20,710 nucleotides of DNA, from NCBI GenBank assembly GCA_964396055.1, contig CAYNDV010000079.1, forward strand, positions 1 through 20,710, read 5' to 3'. The DNA comes from CAYJPV01 sp964396055 (GTDB lineage Bacteria > Acidobacteriota > Vicinamibacteria > Vicinamibacterales > JAKQTR01). Position numbers and translations under genes: made by a program. The stretch's first letter is position 1, and the number at the start of each line of letters is the position of its first letter. This document shows positions 14,688 to 20,710 of this stretch, piece by piece. Below the pieces are notes generated by a model. The model was not told the origin of the DNA, ran no database searches, and saw only the letters and a list, made by a program, of their open reading frames with translations.

Positions 14688-15443
14688 TTACTTCGCGCCC
14701 GGCCTGGCGAATACCGCATCGTCGATTTGGGGGTTCAGGTCCACCTTCGACAGCGTGATCGTCATCGTCTGCGCGGGGTTGACGATGCCCATCACGAAGG
14801 GGATCTTGACGCCGCCCACGTCACGGTAGTCGCGGGCGTCGTTGGTCTGCTCGATCGTCCCCATCTCGGCCGTATCGACCTTGGCGACCACCTTGATCAG
14901 GTAGTAGGTCTCGGCGTCGAAGTACTGCCGGGAGCCCGGGCCTGACCTCGGCGCGTACTGGAGCACGTAGGCGTCACGGTCGCCGACCTTCTCCTTGCCC
15001 GCCAGCGTCACGGTGGCGCCCGCAGCCTTGTAGTCGAGCAGCACGGACGGGAACGTGTTGTTGATCATGCTCTCCAGATGGCTGCCCGTGATCTCGCGAT
15101 CGCCCTGCAGGCTGTTGCTGGCGAAGGCCGTCTTCCCGTCGCAGCGCTGATCCACGATCAGCTCGCCCATGCCCACCGACGACAGATCGAGCTTGATGAG
15201 CACCCGCGTCTTGTTGGGCGCCTTGCGGGAGATCTCCACCGTCCCGTTGAAGTCGCCGTTCGGCGTGCTGGTCACCAGCGTGCCGGTGGAAATCTGGCTC
15301 GTCAGCTTCGCCCACGCGGCGCGGCCGCCCGTGGCGGCGAAGTGTTTCTCGATCACATCGTCGGCGGTCTGGGCCGCCGCCTGAGACACCCCGAGGAACG
15401 CGGCGGCGAGCACAGCCGCGACGGCTACCGTACGTTTCACCAT
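14688..15443 (-). CDS. LolA-like outer-membrane lipoprotein-sorting-type periplasmic protein
   Basis: A 251-residue protein. I choose the start MVKRTVAVAAVLAAAFLGVS because GGAGGG lies just before ATG 15443 and a signal peptide follows (cleavage near AAAQ-TADD). The mature part begins DDVIEKHFAATGGRAAWAKL, the usual opening of this LolA/LolB-fold family in Acidobacteriota, and continues with beta-strand blocks (GTVEISRKAPNKTRVLIKLD, YFDAETYYLIKVVAKVDT, DYRDVGGVKIPFVM) typical of proteins annotated as outer membrane lipoprotein-sorting protein or DUF4292-like. There is no lipobox, so it is probably soluble in the periplasm and could bind a lipid or lipoprotein moiety. It lies 32 bases behind the serine hydrolase gene, likely in one operon. 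The 3' end lies 5 bases from the TPM remnant. Confidence 0.75.
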   Translation of the reverse strand: MVKRTVAVAAVLAAAFLGVSQAAAQTADDVIEKHFAATGGRAAWAKLTSQISTGTLVTSTPNGDFNGTVEISRKAPNKTRVLIKLDLSSVGMGELIVDQRCDGKTAFASNSLQGDREITGSHLESMINNTFPSVLLDYKAAGATVTLAGKEKVGDRDAYVLQYAPRSGPGSRQYFDAETYYLIKVVAKVDTAEMGTIEQTNDARDYRDVGGVKIPFVMGIVNPAQTMTITLSKVDLNPQIDDAVFARPGAK

Positions 15444-15475
15444 GTCACCCTCCATGAACCGCTCACACCAGACCA

Positions 15476-17206
15476 CTACTTGATCTTCTTCGCCGGCATG
15501 TCACGCCCGCCCTGGTGCAGCACCAGGCCCGTCACCGTGCCGGCGGCATCCTTGACGAACGAGAGCCGCGCCTCGACGACCTTGAGGTAGAACTCCGTCG
15601 GCGACGAGGGGAAGACCTCGACCTTCTGCTGGCCCGTGGCCTGGGTCATCAGCTTGTCGCCTTCGCGGGTCACCGTCAGGATGAAGCCCGGCGCCAGTTC
15701 GTACTCGCCGACGAGCGCGTCGTAGGCGGCCGGATCGACTTTCGTCTCGGCCGGCGCAGGCTTGTCGGGCGTGTCGTCGCGCGTGGCCGGCGGCTGCGGG
15801 CCGAAGGTGTCGATCTCGAGGCGCACGTATTTCCCGGAGGCGTCCTTCTGGAACCGCACGCGCGTGAAGGCGTCCTTCTCGAAGAAGGTGTCGTTGCCGG
15901 ACGGCGTGAGTTCGCGCCGGCCGCCGCCGCCAAACTGCGCAAAGAGGCGGCCGCCGTCACGGGTGACCGTGTGGCGCGTGCCGGCCACCGTGACGTACCG
16001 GCCGACGAACGGCTCCAGTTGCTCGGCCGTGAGGGGCACCACCGCCGGGTTGGTCAGCGGCTTGCCGATGGCGATTGCCGCGGCCCGCCGCGCCAGGCTC
16101 TGGGGGTCTGGCGCGGCCGCCGCCAGGTTCGACAGCACCGCCACGTAGACGCCGTCGGACGGGATCCGCAGGACATGGGCGCGGAAGCCGGGAATGCCGC
16201 CGCCGTGCTCCTGCACCGCGCGGCCCTCATAGCTGGCGATCTGCCAGCCATAGCCGTAGCCGGACGGATTCCCGCTGCTGAGCTTGTAGTCGGTGAAGGC
16301 CCGGGCCAGCGACTCGGGCTTCACCACCTTGCCGGCTCCCAGCGCGGCGTCCCACTTCGCGAGATCGTCCACCGTGCTGACCAGGGCGCCGGCCGCGTGC
16401 GGCTGCGTCATGCTCAGGAACTGGGCGTTGACGGTGCCGGACCGCGACTGACCGTAGCCGGCCGCGCGCCGCGGGATGAGGTCGTCCGTGACGTCGTACC
16501 GCGTGTCGGCCATGCCCAGCGGCGTGAAGATCCGTTCCTTCACGAACTCCGCGTACGGCTTCCCGGCCGCCTTCTCGATGATCGCGCCCAGCAGGACGTA
16601 GCCCGAGTTGTTGTAGCGCCACTTTTCGCCGGGCGCAAACTGCATGGGCTCGTTCTTGAAGACGTCGATCAGTTCCGTGAGGGACAGGTCCTTGCGGAGC
16701 ATCTCGCGCCACTTCGGCATGTCCGTGTAGCTCTGGATGCCGGACGTGTGCGTCAGCAGGTGCTCGATGGTGATGGTCTTGCCCTGCGTCGGGTAGTCGG
16801 GCAGGAACTTCGTGATGGGATCGGACAGGGCGATCTTGCCCTCTTCGACGAGCAGCAGCACGGCGGCCGACGTGAACTGCTTCGTGACCGAGCCGATCCG
16901 GAATACGTGGTCGGGCTTCGCCGCGACGCCCAGTTCGACGTTCGCGAGGCCATAGCCGGCCCGGTGCAGCACCTGGCCCTTGCGGACCACGACGACCGTC
17001 ATGCCGGGTCCATCCGCCTTGACGGCGTCCCGGAACAACTGGTCGAGGGCGGCGGCTTCGGCGGCGACGGGCTTCGCGGCGGCGGGCCTGGGCGCCGCGA
17101 CAGCCGCCGGCTTCGGGGCCGTGGCGGTCTGGGCGAACGGCGCGTCAATCGGCGCGCAGGCGAGGAACAGCGTGGCGACAAAGGTCTTCAGGCGCGGGTG
17201 AGTCAT
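15476..17206 (-). CDS. serine hydrolase, beta-lactamase (class C/PBP-like) family
   Basis: A 576-residue exported enzyme. The N-terminus has a signal peptide (VATLFLACAPIDAPFAQ; the LAC might be a weak lipobox), then an Ala/Pro linker. All three active-site elements are visible: S-x-x-K as SVTK at 106-109, Y-x-N as YNN at 198-200, and HGG at 334-336 in place of KTG. LLTHTSGI and TPLGMADTRY are family hallmarks. Residues about 390-576 form two DUF3471-like beta-barrel repeats (LEPFVGRYVTVAG; YDALVGEYELAPGFILTVTR). Such enzymes act on D-amino acid peptides or esters in the periplasm, and the true substrate cannot be read. Upstream is a palindrome overlapping a -10-like TAGAAT; downstream is the LolA-like gene. 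Confidence 0.9.
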   Translation of the reverse strand: MTHPRLKTFVATLFLACAPIDAPFAQTATAPKPAAVAAPRPAAAKPVAAEAAALDQLFRDAVKADGPGMTVVVVRKGQVLHRAGYGLANVELGVAAKPDHVFRIGSVTKQFTSAAVLLLVEEGKIALSDPITKFLPDYPTQGKTITIEHLLTHTSGIQSYTDMPKWREMLRKDLSLTELIDVFKNEPMQFAPGEKWRYNNSGYVLLGAIIEKAAGKPYAEFVKERIFTPLGMADTRYDVTDDLIPRRAAGYGQSRSGTVNAQFLSMTQPHAAGALVSTVDDLAKWDAALGAGKVVKPESLARAFTDYKLSSGNPSGYGYGWQIASYEGRAVQEHGGGIPGFRAHVLRIPSDGVYVAVLSNLAAAAPDPQSLARRAAAIAIGKPLTNPAVVPLTAEQLEPFVGRYVTVAGTRHTVTRDGGRLFAQFGGGGRRELTPSGNDTFFEKDAFTRVRFQKDASGKYVRLEIDTFGPQPPATRDDTPDKPAPAETKVDPAAYDALVGEYELAPGFILTVTREGDKLMTQATGQQKVEVFPSSPTEFYLKVVEARLSFVKDAAGTVTGLVLHQGGRDMPAKKIK

Positions 17207-17224
17207 CGGACGGGTCCTTGGAGG

Positions 17225-17245
17225 GCGTATCAGATTCTAATACGC
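17225..17245 (-). promoter_or_regulatory. palindrome over a possible -10 box, upstream of the serine hydrolase gene
   Basis: Perfect 6-base arms GCGTAT (17225-17230) and ATACGC (17240-17245) surround a 9-base centre containing, on the minus strand, TAGAAT (17234-17239). The site is 19 bases before the ATG, in a 57-base gap behind msrA. It could be a repressor operator on a promoter. No good -35 is seen, and it lacks the T-run of a terminator. Confidence 0.35.
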
Positions 17246-17263
17246 ACCCCAGGGCCCGAGAGT

Positions 17264-17917
17264 TCAGACGCCCCCGGCAACCCCCGTCGGACAGCTCACA
17301 CCAGTACCGCCCAGCCCGCAGTACCCGTTGGGGTTCTTGTGCAGGTACTGCTGGTGGTAGTCCTCGGCGTAGTAGAAGGGGCCGGCGTCGGCGATGTCCG
17401 TCGTGATGTCGCCGTAGCCAGCCGCCGAGAGCCGGGCCTGGAACGCCTCGCGGGACGCTTCGGCGGCCTGGCGCTGCGCGGGGGACGTCACGTAGATGGC
17501 CGACCGGTATTGCGTGCCGATGTCGCCGCCCTGACGCATGCCCTGCGTGGGGTCGTGGTTCTCCCAGAAGATCCGCAGCAGGGTCTCGTAGGAGACCCGC
17601 GCCGGGTCGAACACCACCAGCACCACTTCGGCGTGACCGGTGAGGCCGCTGCAGACCTCTTCGTAGGTGGGGTTGGGCGTGAATCCGCCCGCGTACCCGA
17701 CGGCGGTCGAATGGACCCCCGGCGCCTGCCAGAACTTGCGCTCGGCGCCCCAGAAACAACCCATGCCGAAGACGGCCGTCTCGAGGGGGGCGGGAAAGGG
17801 ACCGGCCAATGGCGTCCCGAGCACGGCGTGCCTGGGTGGGACGGGCATCGGCGTGCCGCGTCCCGGCAGCGCCTCGTGCGGGGCCACCATCGACACCTTG
17901 CGGGTTCTTCCGAACAT
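17264..17917 (-). CDS. msrA: peptide methionine sulfoxide reductase MsrA
   Basis: A 217-residue protein that reduces methionine-S-sulfoxide in proteins using thioredoxin. The catalytic motif GCFWG is at 53-57 (Cys54), followed by GAERKFWQAPGVHSTAVGYA and GGFTPNPTYEEVCSGLTGHA. Later marks are FWENHDPTQGMRQGGDIGTQ and YRSAIY. Resolving cysteines are likely C200 and C209 in the tail GYCGLGGTGVSCP. The N-terminal 45 residues (VAPHEALPGR..PMPVPPRH.V) are the usual extension of one MsrA branch. There is no signal peptide, so it is cytosolic. It is preceded by a hairpin with a T-rich tail, so it may have its own promoter or a leader-controlled transcript. Confidence 0.95.
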   Translation of the reverse strand: MFGRTRKVSMVAPHEALPGRGTPMPVPPRHAVLGTPLAGPFPAPLETAVFGMGCFWGAERKFWQAPGVHSTAVGYAGGFTPNPTYEEVCSGLTGHAEVVLVVFDPARVSYETLLRIFWENHDPTQGMRQGGDIGTQYRSAIYVTSPAQRQAAEASREAFQARLSAAGYGDITTDIADAGPFYYAEDYHQQYLHKNPNGYCGLGGTGVSCPTGVAGGV

Positions 17918-17930
17918 GGGGGGCTCCGTG

Positions 17931-17980
17931 CGGCGAAAGAAAGACGGGCCGGCACCGGAATGCCGGACCCGAGGGCCCGT
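17931..17980 (-). terminator. hairpin with T-rich tail between ybaK-like gene and msrA
   Basis: On the minus strand, outer arms ACGGGC (17975-17980) and GCCCGT (17944-17949) enclose an inner stem CCGGCA/TGCCGG, followed by CTTTCTTTCGCC. This fits a rho-independent terminator for the YbaK-type gene. It ends only about 14 bases before the msrA ATG, so it could instead act as an attenuator in the msrA leader. Confidence 0.45.
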
Positions 17981-18079
17981 CGGCGGACATACGCTGCCTC
18001 TGGATTCCCTATCGTGTCAGACGCCGAAATGGCCAGGAGGGTTCCGCGGCCCTGGGGGCCGGCTGGCTGGTCCAGGGGG

Positions 18080-18568
18080 TCAGTTCCCGGGGGCGATGGC
18101 CACGTCGACCGGCGTGGGCCGCAGCACCCGGATCAGGTCGGCTGGCGCCAGGCCCACGAGGAACCCCCTGGCCCCTCCGTTGATGTAGACCTTCGCCAGG
18201 TCGGCGATGCTGCGCTCGAGGTAGACGGGCATCGCCTTGCGGGTGCCGAAGGGAGACGTCCCGCCCACCAGGTAGCCCGAATGACGGGTGGCCACCTCGG
18301 GTCTGCACGGTTCAACCGACCGGCAGCCGAGGGCGCGCGCGAGTTGCTTCGTCGACACCTCTCGGTCGCCGTGCATCAGGACGATGAGCGGCGCGCCGCC
18401 CTCGTCCTGCATCACGAGGGTCTTGATGACGGCGTGCTCGTCGACGCCCAGTTCGCGCGCCGACACGCGGGTGCCGCCGTGTTCCTCGTAGCGATAGACG
18501 TGCTCGGTGAACGGCACGGCTTCGGCGCGCAGCAGGCGGACCGCGGGAGTGGACGGCGTTTTGGACAT
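18080..18568 (-). CDS. ybaK: Cys-tRNA(Pro) deacylase, YbaK/EbsC family
   Basis: A 162-residue cytosolic editing enzyme that removes mischarged Cys from tRNA(Pro). The start MSKTPSTPAVRLL is typical. Motifs are AVIKTLVM (catalytic Lys49), LIVLMHGDREVSTKQLARAL, GYLVGGTSPFGTRKAMPVYL (the YbaK-type GGTSPFG at 102-108) and YINGGARGFLVGLAPADLIR. Length and order fit YbaK rather than ProX. It stands alone: an octamer tandem repeat lies upstream and a hairpin downstream. Confidence 0.92.
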   Translation of the reverse strand: MSKTPSTPAVRLLRAEAVPFTEHVYRYEEHGGTRVSARELGVDEHAVIKTLVMQDEGGAPLIVLMHGDREVSTKQLARALGCRSVEPCRPEVATRHSGYLVGGTSPFGTRKAMPVYLERSIADLAKVYINGGARGFLVGLAPADLIRVLRPTPVDVAIAPGN

Positions 18569-18580
18569 AGGCAGGCCGGC

Positions 18581-18643
18581 CGTTAGGCCGTCAGGCCATT
18601 CGGCCGTTCGGCGATAGGCCGTTGGGCCGTCAGGCCGTCAGGC
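18581..18643. repeat. octamer tandem repeat, CGTYAGGC-type
   Basis: Seven 8-base units and one 7-base unit run head to tail: CGTTAGGC, CGTCAGGC, CATTCGGC, CGTTCGGC, GATAGGC, CGTTGGGC, CGTCAGGC, CGTCAGGC. It fills the gap between the coiled-coil protein stop and the YbaK-type start, where that gene's promoter would be expected. Confidence 0.8.
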
Positions 18644-18650
18644 CTCGTCC

Positions 18651-19442
18651 CTATTTGAGTTCCTCCAGCCAGGACGTGGCGAACGCGCGGGCGGCGTCGC
18701 AGGCGTCCTGACCCGCGCGGAAACACATCTTCCAGGGCTTTGGCTTGGATTCGTAGCCCGCACGGGTGAACCGCTTCAGGCCGTACTCGGTCTTGAGCGT
18801 GGCGCCGAAGTCGACGTCCGCCGTCTCGTCGAGAAACCGCTGCAACGACTTCTTCAAGGCCAGGCGCGGATCCGCCGGCAGCGCGTCGGGATCCGGCGGC
18901 CGCGACTTCGCCTCTTCATAGCGCCGCTTCTCCTCGGCGGCCTGCTGGGCGGCCATGGCGTCGACCTGCTTGATCTGTTCCTTGATCTGGGCCCGCGCCT
19001 GCGCCAGGGCAGCGTCGGCCTGCTTGCGCATCTCGCCCTGCAGCCCCTGGACGGCCTTTTCCATCTCCGCGAGGCCCTTCTCCATCTCCGCCCGCTGGCT
19101 GGCAGCAATGTCCTTCGCCGGCCGCGGGGGCTTCAGGTCGTCCGGCACGCTGGCGTCGTACTCCGTCTTGTACTGCGCGGCGAACTCGGGTGTGGCGAAG
19201 TACGCCCTGGCGGCCGTCCCGAGGGCCGCCACGATCGCGGCCCGCTGCGCCGCCGGGACGGCCTTCAGCTTCGCCGGGATCGTTGGCGCGTAGAGGGTGC
19301 CGGTGGTCATGGAGTTCACGAAGCTGTCGGCCCAGGCCTGGCGGTCGAGGCCGAACTCCTGGAAGACGTCGGCCGCCACCACCAGGCCCGTCAACACGAC
19401 CGTCAACACGACCGGCAGCGCAAACACCACACATCGGCGCAT
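18651..19442 (-). CDS. secreted coiled-coil protein of unknown function
   Basis: A 263-residue protein that I do not recognise. It has a signal peptide (VVFALPVVLTVVLTGLVVAA, cleavage near VAAD). Residues about 25-95 are an alpha-helical region (DRQAWADSFVNSMTTGTLYA, AAIVAALGTAARAYF). Residues about 112-182 form a long charged helix or coiled coil (AEMEKGLAEMEKAVQGLQGE, ALAQARAQIKEQIKQVD, EEKRRYEEAKSR). The C-terminus has two cysteines (MCFRAGQDACDAARAFATSW) that may form a disulfide. It is probably periplasmic. It is divergent from the RNA methyltransferase gene across a 47-base gap. Confidence 0.75.
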   Translation of the reverse strand: MRRCVVFALPVVLTVVLTGLVVAADVFQEFGLDRQAWADSFVNSMTTGTLYAPTIPAKLKAVPAAQRAAIVAALGTAARAYFATPEFAAQYKTEYDASVPDDLKPPRPAKDIAASQRAEMEKGLAEMEKAVQGLQGEMRKQADAALAQARAQIKEQIKQVDAMAAQQAAEEKRRYEEAKSRPPDPDALPADPRLALKKSLQRFLDETADVDFGATLKTEYGLKRFTRAGYESKPKPWKMCFRAGQDACDAARAFATSWLEELK

Positions 19443-19489
19443 CAGCAGCTCCCTGGGGGGAATCGAGGATACTCTAACGCAGAAGCGTC
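19443..19489. promoter_or_regulatory. 47-base divergent promoter region
   Basis: The two genes on either side start in opposite directions, so both promoters must lie here or overlap the coding ends. AT-richer GATACTCTAACG at about 19467-19478 could hold -10 boxes for either strand. No -35 is recognisable. On the minus strand CAGGGAGCTGCTGAT provides a GGGAG ribosome binding site for the coiled-coil gene. Confidence 0.35.
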
Positions 19490-20035
19490 ATGGACGATCG
19501 CCCGGTCTACCAGGCCACCCGGGGCGCCGAGGCCTACGACGGCATCGGCCGGCTGCCCGTCACCGTGCTCCTGCACCAGGTGCGGAGCCTGTACAACGTG
19601 GGCAGCTTCTTCCGGACGGCGGACGCCGTCCGCACCGAGCGGATCCTGCTGTCGGGCATCACAGCCGACCCGGGCGACCGCCGCATCGCCAAGACGGCGC
19701 TCGGCGCCGAGCGGACGGTGTCGTGGGCGCGCTGCGCCGACCTGGCGGAGACGCTCGCCGCCCTGCGCGGCGCGGGCGTGCAACTGGCGGCGATTGAAAC
19801 GGCCACGCACGCCGTCGACCTCTTCGACTGGCACCCGGCGTTTCCCGTCTGCGTGCTCTTCGGCCACGAGGTGGACGGGCTGCCGCCCACGGCGCTCGAC
19901 GCCTGCGACGTGCACGTCCGCATCCCGACGCTGGGGCTGAAGCAGTCGCTCAACGTCGCCACGGCCGGCGGCGTGGTGCTCTACGAGTTGCTGCGCAAGT
20001 ACAGGGCGCTTGGGGCGCGGGGCGGGGGGCGGTGA
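19490..20035 (+). CDS. SpoU/TrmH-family RNA 2'-O-methyltransferase
   Basis: A 181-residue SPOUT enzyme that uses S-adenosylmethionine to methylate a ribose 2'-OH in tRNA or rRNA. Motif 1 is VRSLYNVGSFFRTADAV with the conserved N36 and catalytic R42. Motif 2 is CVLFGHEVDGLP (residues 121-132). Motif 3 is IPTLGLKQSLNVATAGGVVL, containing N155, which forms the trefoil-knot cofactor site. The N-terminal substrate-binding extension of TrmB/RlmB types is absent, so it is a minimal catalytic domain like TrmL-length proteins. The exact target cannot be deduced. ATG 19490 has only a weak upstream ribosome site. Confidence 0.9.
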   Translation: MDDRPVYQATRGAEAYDGIGRLPVTVLLHQVRSLYNVGSFFRTADAVRTERILLSGITADPGDRRIAKTALGAERTVSWARCADLAETLAALRGAGVQLAAIETATHAVDLFDWHPAFPVCVLFGHEVDGLPPTALDACDVHVRIPTLGLKQSLNVATAGGVVLYELLRKYRALGARGGGR

Positions 20036-20040
20036 GGCGT

Positions 20041-20107
20041 GGGGCGTGGGGTGGTGAGGATCGTCAGAAGCAAGAAGCAAGAAGCAAGAAGGGATCACGC
20101 GGTCACG
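20041..20107 (+). repeat. 67-base inverted repeat, left copy
   Basis: Aligns to the reverse complement of 20644-20710, 62 of 67 identical by eye. It starts GGGGCGTGGGG and includes three heptamer units GAAGCAA (20067-20087). The pair encloses the small minus-strand gene at 20223-20519. Confidence 0.8.
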
Positions 20108-20115
20108 CCCCAACC

Positions 20116-20157
20116 GTGAACCCTGAACTGTGAACTGTGAACCGTGAGCCGTGAGCC
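20116..20157 (+). repeat. heptamer tandem repeat, GTGAACC-type
   Basis: Six 7-base units: GTGAACC, CTGAACT, GTGAACT, GTGAACC, GTGAGCC, GTGAGCC. Together with the adjacent GAAGCAA heptamers it makes up most of the gap 20036-20222, which holds no gene. Confidence 0.75.
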
Positions 20158-20222
20158 GAACGGCTGAGAGCCGAACAGCCCAACGGCCCTTATTTGTCTA
20201 ATCTCAGGGGACTCGGGAGGGG

Positions 20223-20519
20223 CTAGCCGCGGCGGATACGCTCGATCTTGGCGTCGCGATCGGAGATGAACCGCTCGCGGTCGCGCCGGTAGTCCACGTC
20301 GAGCGCCGCGCGCGCCTCCGGGTCCGCCGTCTTCGCCAGCGTAGACTGGTGCAGGACCTCGCGTTCCGCGAGCTTGGCTTCACAGAAGTTGCGGGCTTCG
20401 GCAATGGCCGCCCGCTGCTCGTCGGTCAGCGGGCGCTGCTCGACCCCGGCTTCGGCGTCCTTGCGGCGCAACCGCTCCATGGCCAGTTCGTACGCGCTCT
20501 TCGGGGCTTCGTCGCTCAT
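20223..20519 (-). CDS. small charged helical protein of unknown function
   Basis: A 98-residue protein starting MSDEAPKSAYELAMERLRRK, with AGGATG upstream as a ribosome site. It is highly charged and nearly all helix (RPLTDEQRAAIAEARNFCEA, YRRDRERFISDRDAKIERIR), with no signal peptide or membrane segment. I recall similar short hypothetical proteins in Acidobacteriota and Deltaproteobacteria-type genomes but no function. A single cysteine is at residue 46. It is isolated between repeats, with a palindromic element directly upstream. Confidence 0.75.
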   Translation of the reverse strand: MSDEAPKSAYELAMERLRRKDAEAGVEQRPLTDEQRAAIAEARNFCEAKLAEREVLHQSTLAKTADPEARAALDVDYRRDRERFISDRDAKIERIRRG

Positions 20520-20548
20520 GGGTTCATCCTACTCCATGGGCGGCGGTT

Positions 20549-20595
20549 CACCCCTCGACGGCGCTCGGGGTGACCCTGAGCTTCGCCGAAGGGTG
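20549..20595. repeat. REP-like palindrome flanked by 8-base direct repeats
   Basis: An imperfect palindrome with 24-base arms (CACCCCTCGACGGCGCTC against CACCCTTCGGCGAAGCTC, about 18 of 24 matching). It is flanked by the direct repeat CGGTTCAC at 20544-20551 and 20597-20604, which could be a target-site duplication. It shares the 'CCTTCG ... GCTCAGGG' layout with the elements inside the Rhs cores. Confidence 0.6.
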
Positions 20596-20643
20596 ACGGT
20601 TCACGCCGGGCCCTTCGGCCCTCGGTTCCCGGCCGTTGGGCAG

Positions 20644-20710
20644 CGTGACAGCGTAATCCCTTCTTGCTTCTTGCTTCTTGCTTCTGACAATCCTCAACGC
20701 CCCACGCCCC
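20644..20710 (-). repeat. 67-base inverted repeat, right copy
   Basis: Reverse-complement partner of 20041-20107. It reaches the window edge, so it may extend further. Confidence 0.8.

Noticed and set aside
15515..18586. Plus-strand open frame of 1023 codons
   Set aside because: It is antisense to the serine hydrolase, MsrA and YbaK genes, all with clear family motifs; its translation is Arg/Gly/Ala-rich with no domain. It is a GC-bias artefact.
18581..20157. CRISPR array
   Set aside because: The tandem units are 7-8 bases with no spacers, and there are no cas genes.

Overview
The window is GC-rich bacterial chromosome. Dense non-overlapping genes, GTG starts, a LemA/TPM operon, several secreted housekeeping-type proteins, dispersed palindromic repeats and a very large YD-repeat protein suggest an Acidobacteriota-like soil bacterium, possibly Vicinamibacteria. 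That taxon is an inference from gene style only; there is no rRNA or tRNA in the window to confirm it.

Layout. (1) 1-1360, plus strand: the 3' end of lemA, then two TPM-domain genes, the first secreted and membrane-anchored with a glycine tail, the second without a signal peptide. (2) 1491-2329, plus strand: a small protein overlapping by 4 bases a MNT-type nucleotidyltransferase, a toxin-antitoxin-like pair. (3) 2635-14328, minus strand: an Rhs/YD-repeat polymorphic toxin locus. Transcription runs from high to low coordinates: a 1965-residue secreted shell protein (YD repeats, then three Calx-beta-like domains, then two lectin-like modules), followed by three tandem toxin/immunity cassettes. 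Unusually, the conserved Rhs 'core' is not in the shell protein. Each cassette encodes its own signal peptide, the Rhs core and a different C-terminal tip (DUF4258-like, colicin E5-like, and an unassigned tip), followed by a small candidate immunity gene. The second and third cassettes are each preceded by a truncated copy of the shell's 3' end, which brings the ribosome binding site with it. Two palindromic REP-like elements sit in frame inside the core of these two cassettes and are absent from the first. (4) 14634-14682: a 49-base near-copy of the 3' end of the second TPM gene, in the same orientation, on the far side of the Rhs region, so regions 2 and 3 look like an island bounded by direct repeats. 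(5) 14688-19442, minus strand: a LolA-like periplasmic protein, a serine beta-lactamase-like hydrolase, MsrA, a YbaK-type Cys-tRNA deacylase and a secreted coiled-coil protein. (6) 19490-20710: a SpoU/TrmH RNA methyltransferase (plus) and a small charged protein (minus), the latter enclosed by a 67-base inverted repeat.

How the genes work together. The shell and cassettes look like a split Rhs system. The YD repeats would form the encapsulating shell, while separately exported core-plus-tip polypeptides supply the plug and toxin, each tip neutralised by the gene directly behind it. Duplication of the unit 'shell 3' end + signal peptide + core' with exchange of tips would explain the array. 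Export appears to be by signal peptides; no type VI secretion genes are in the window. The flanking genes are ordinary housekeeping or envelope functions with no evident link to the array.
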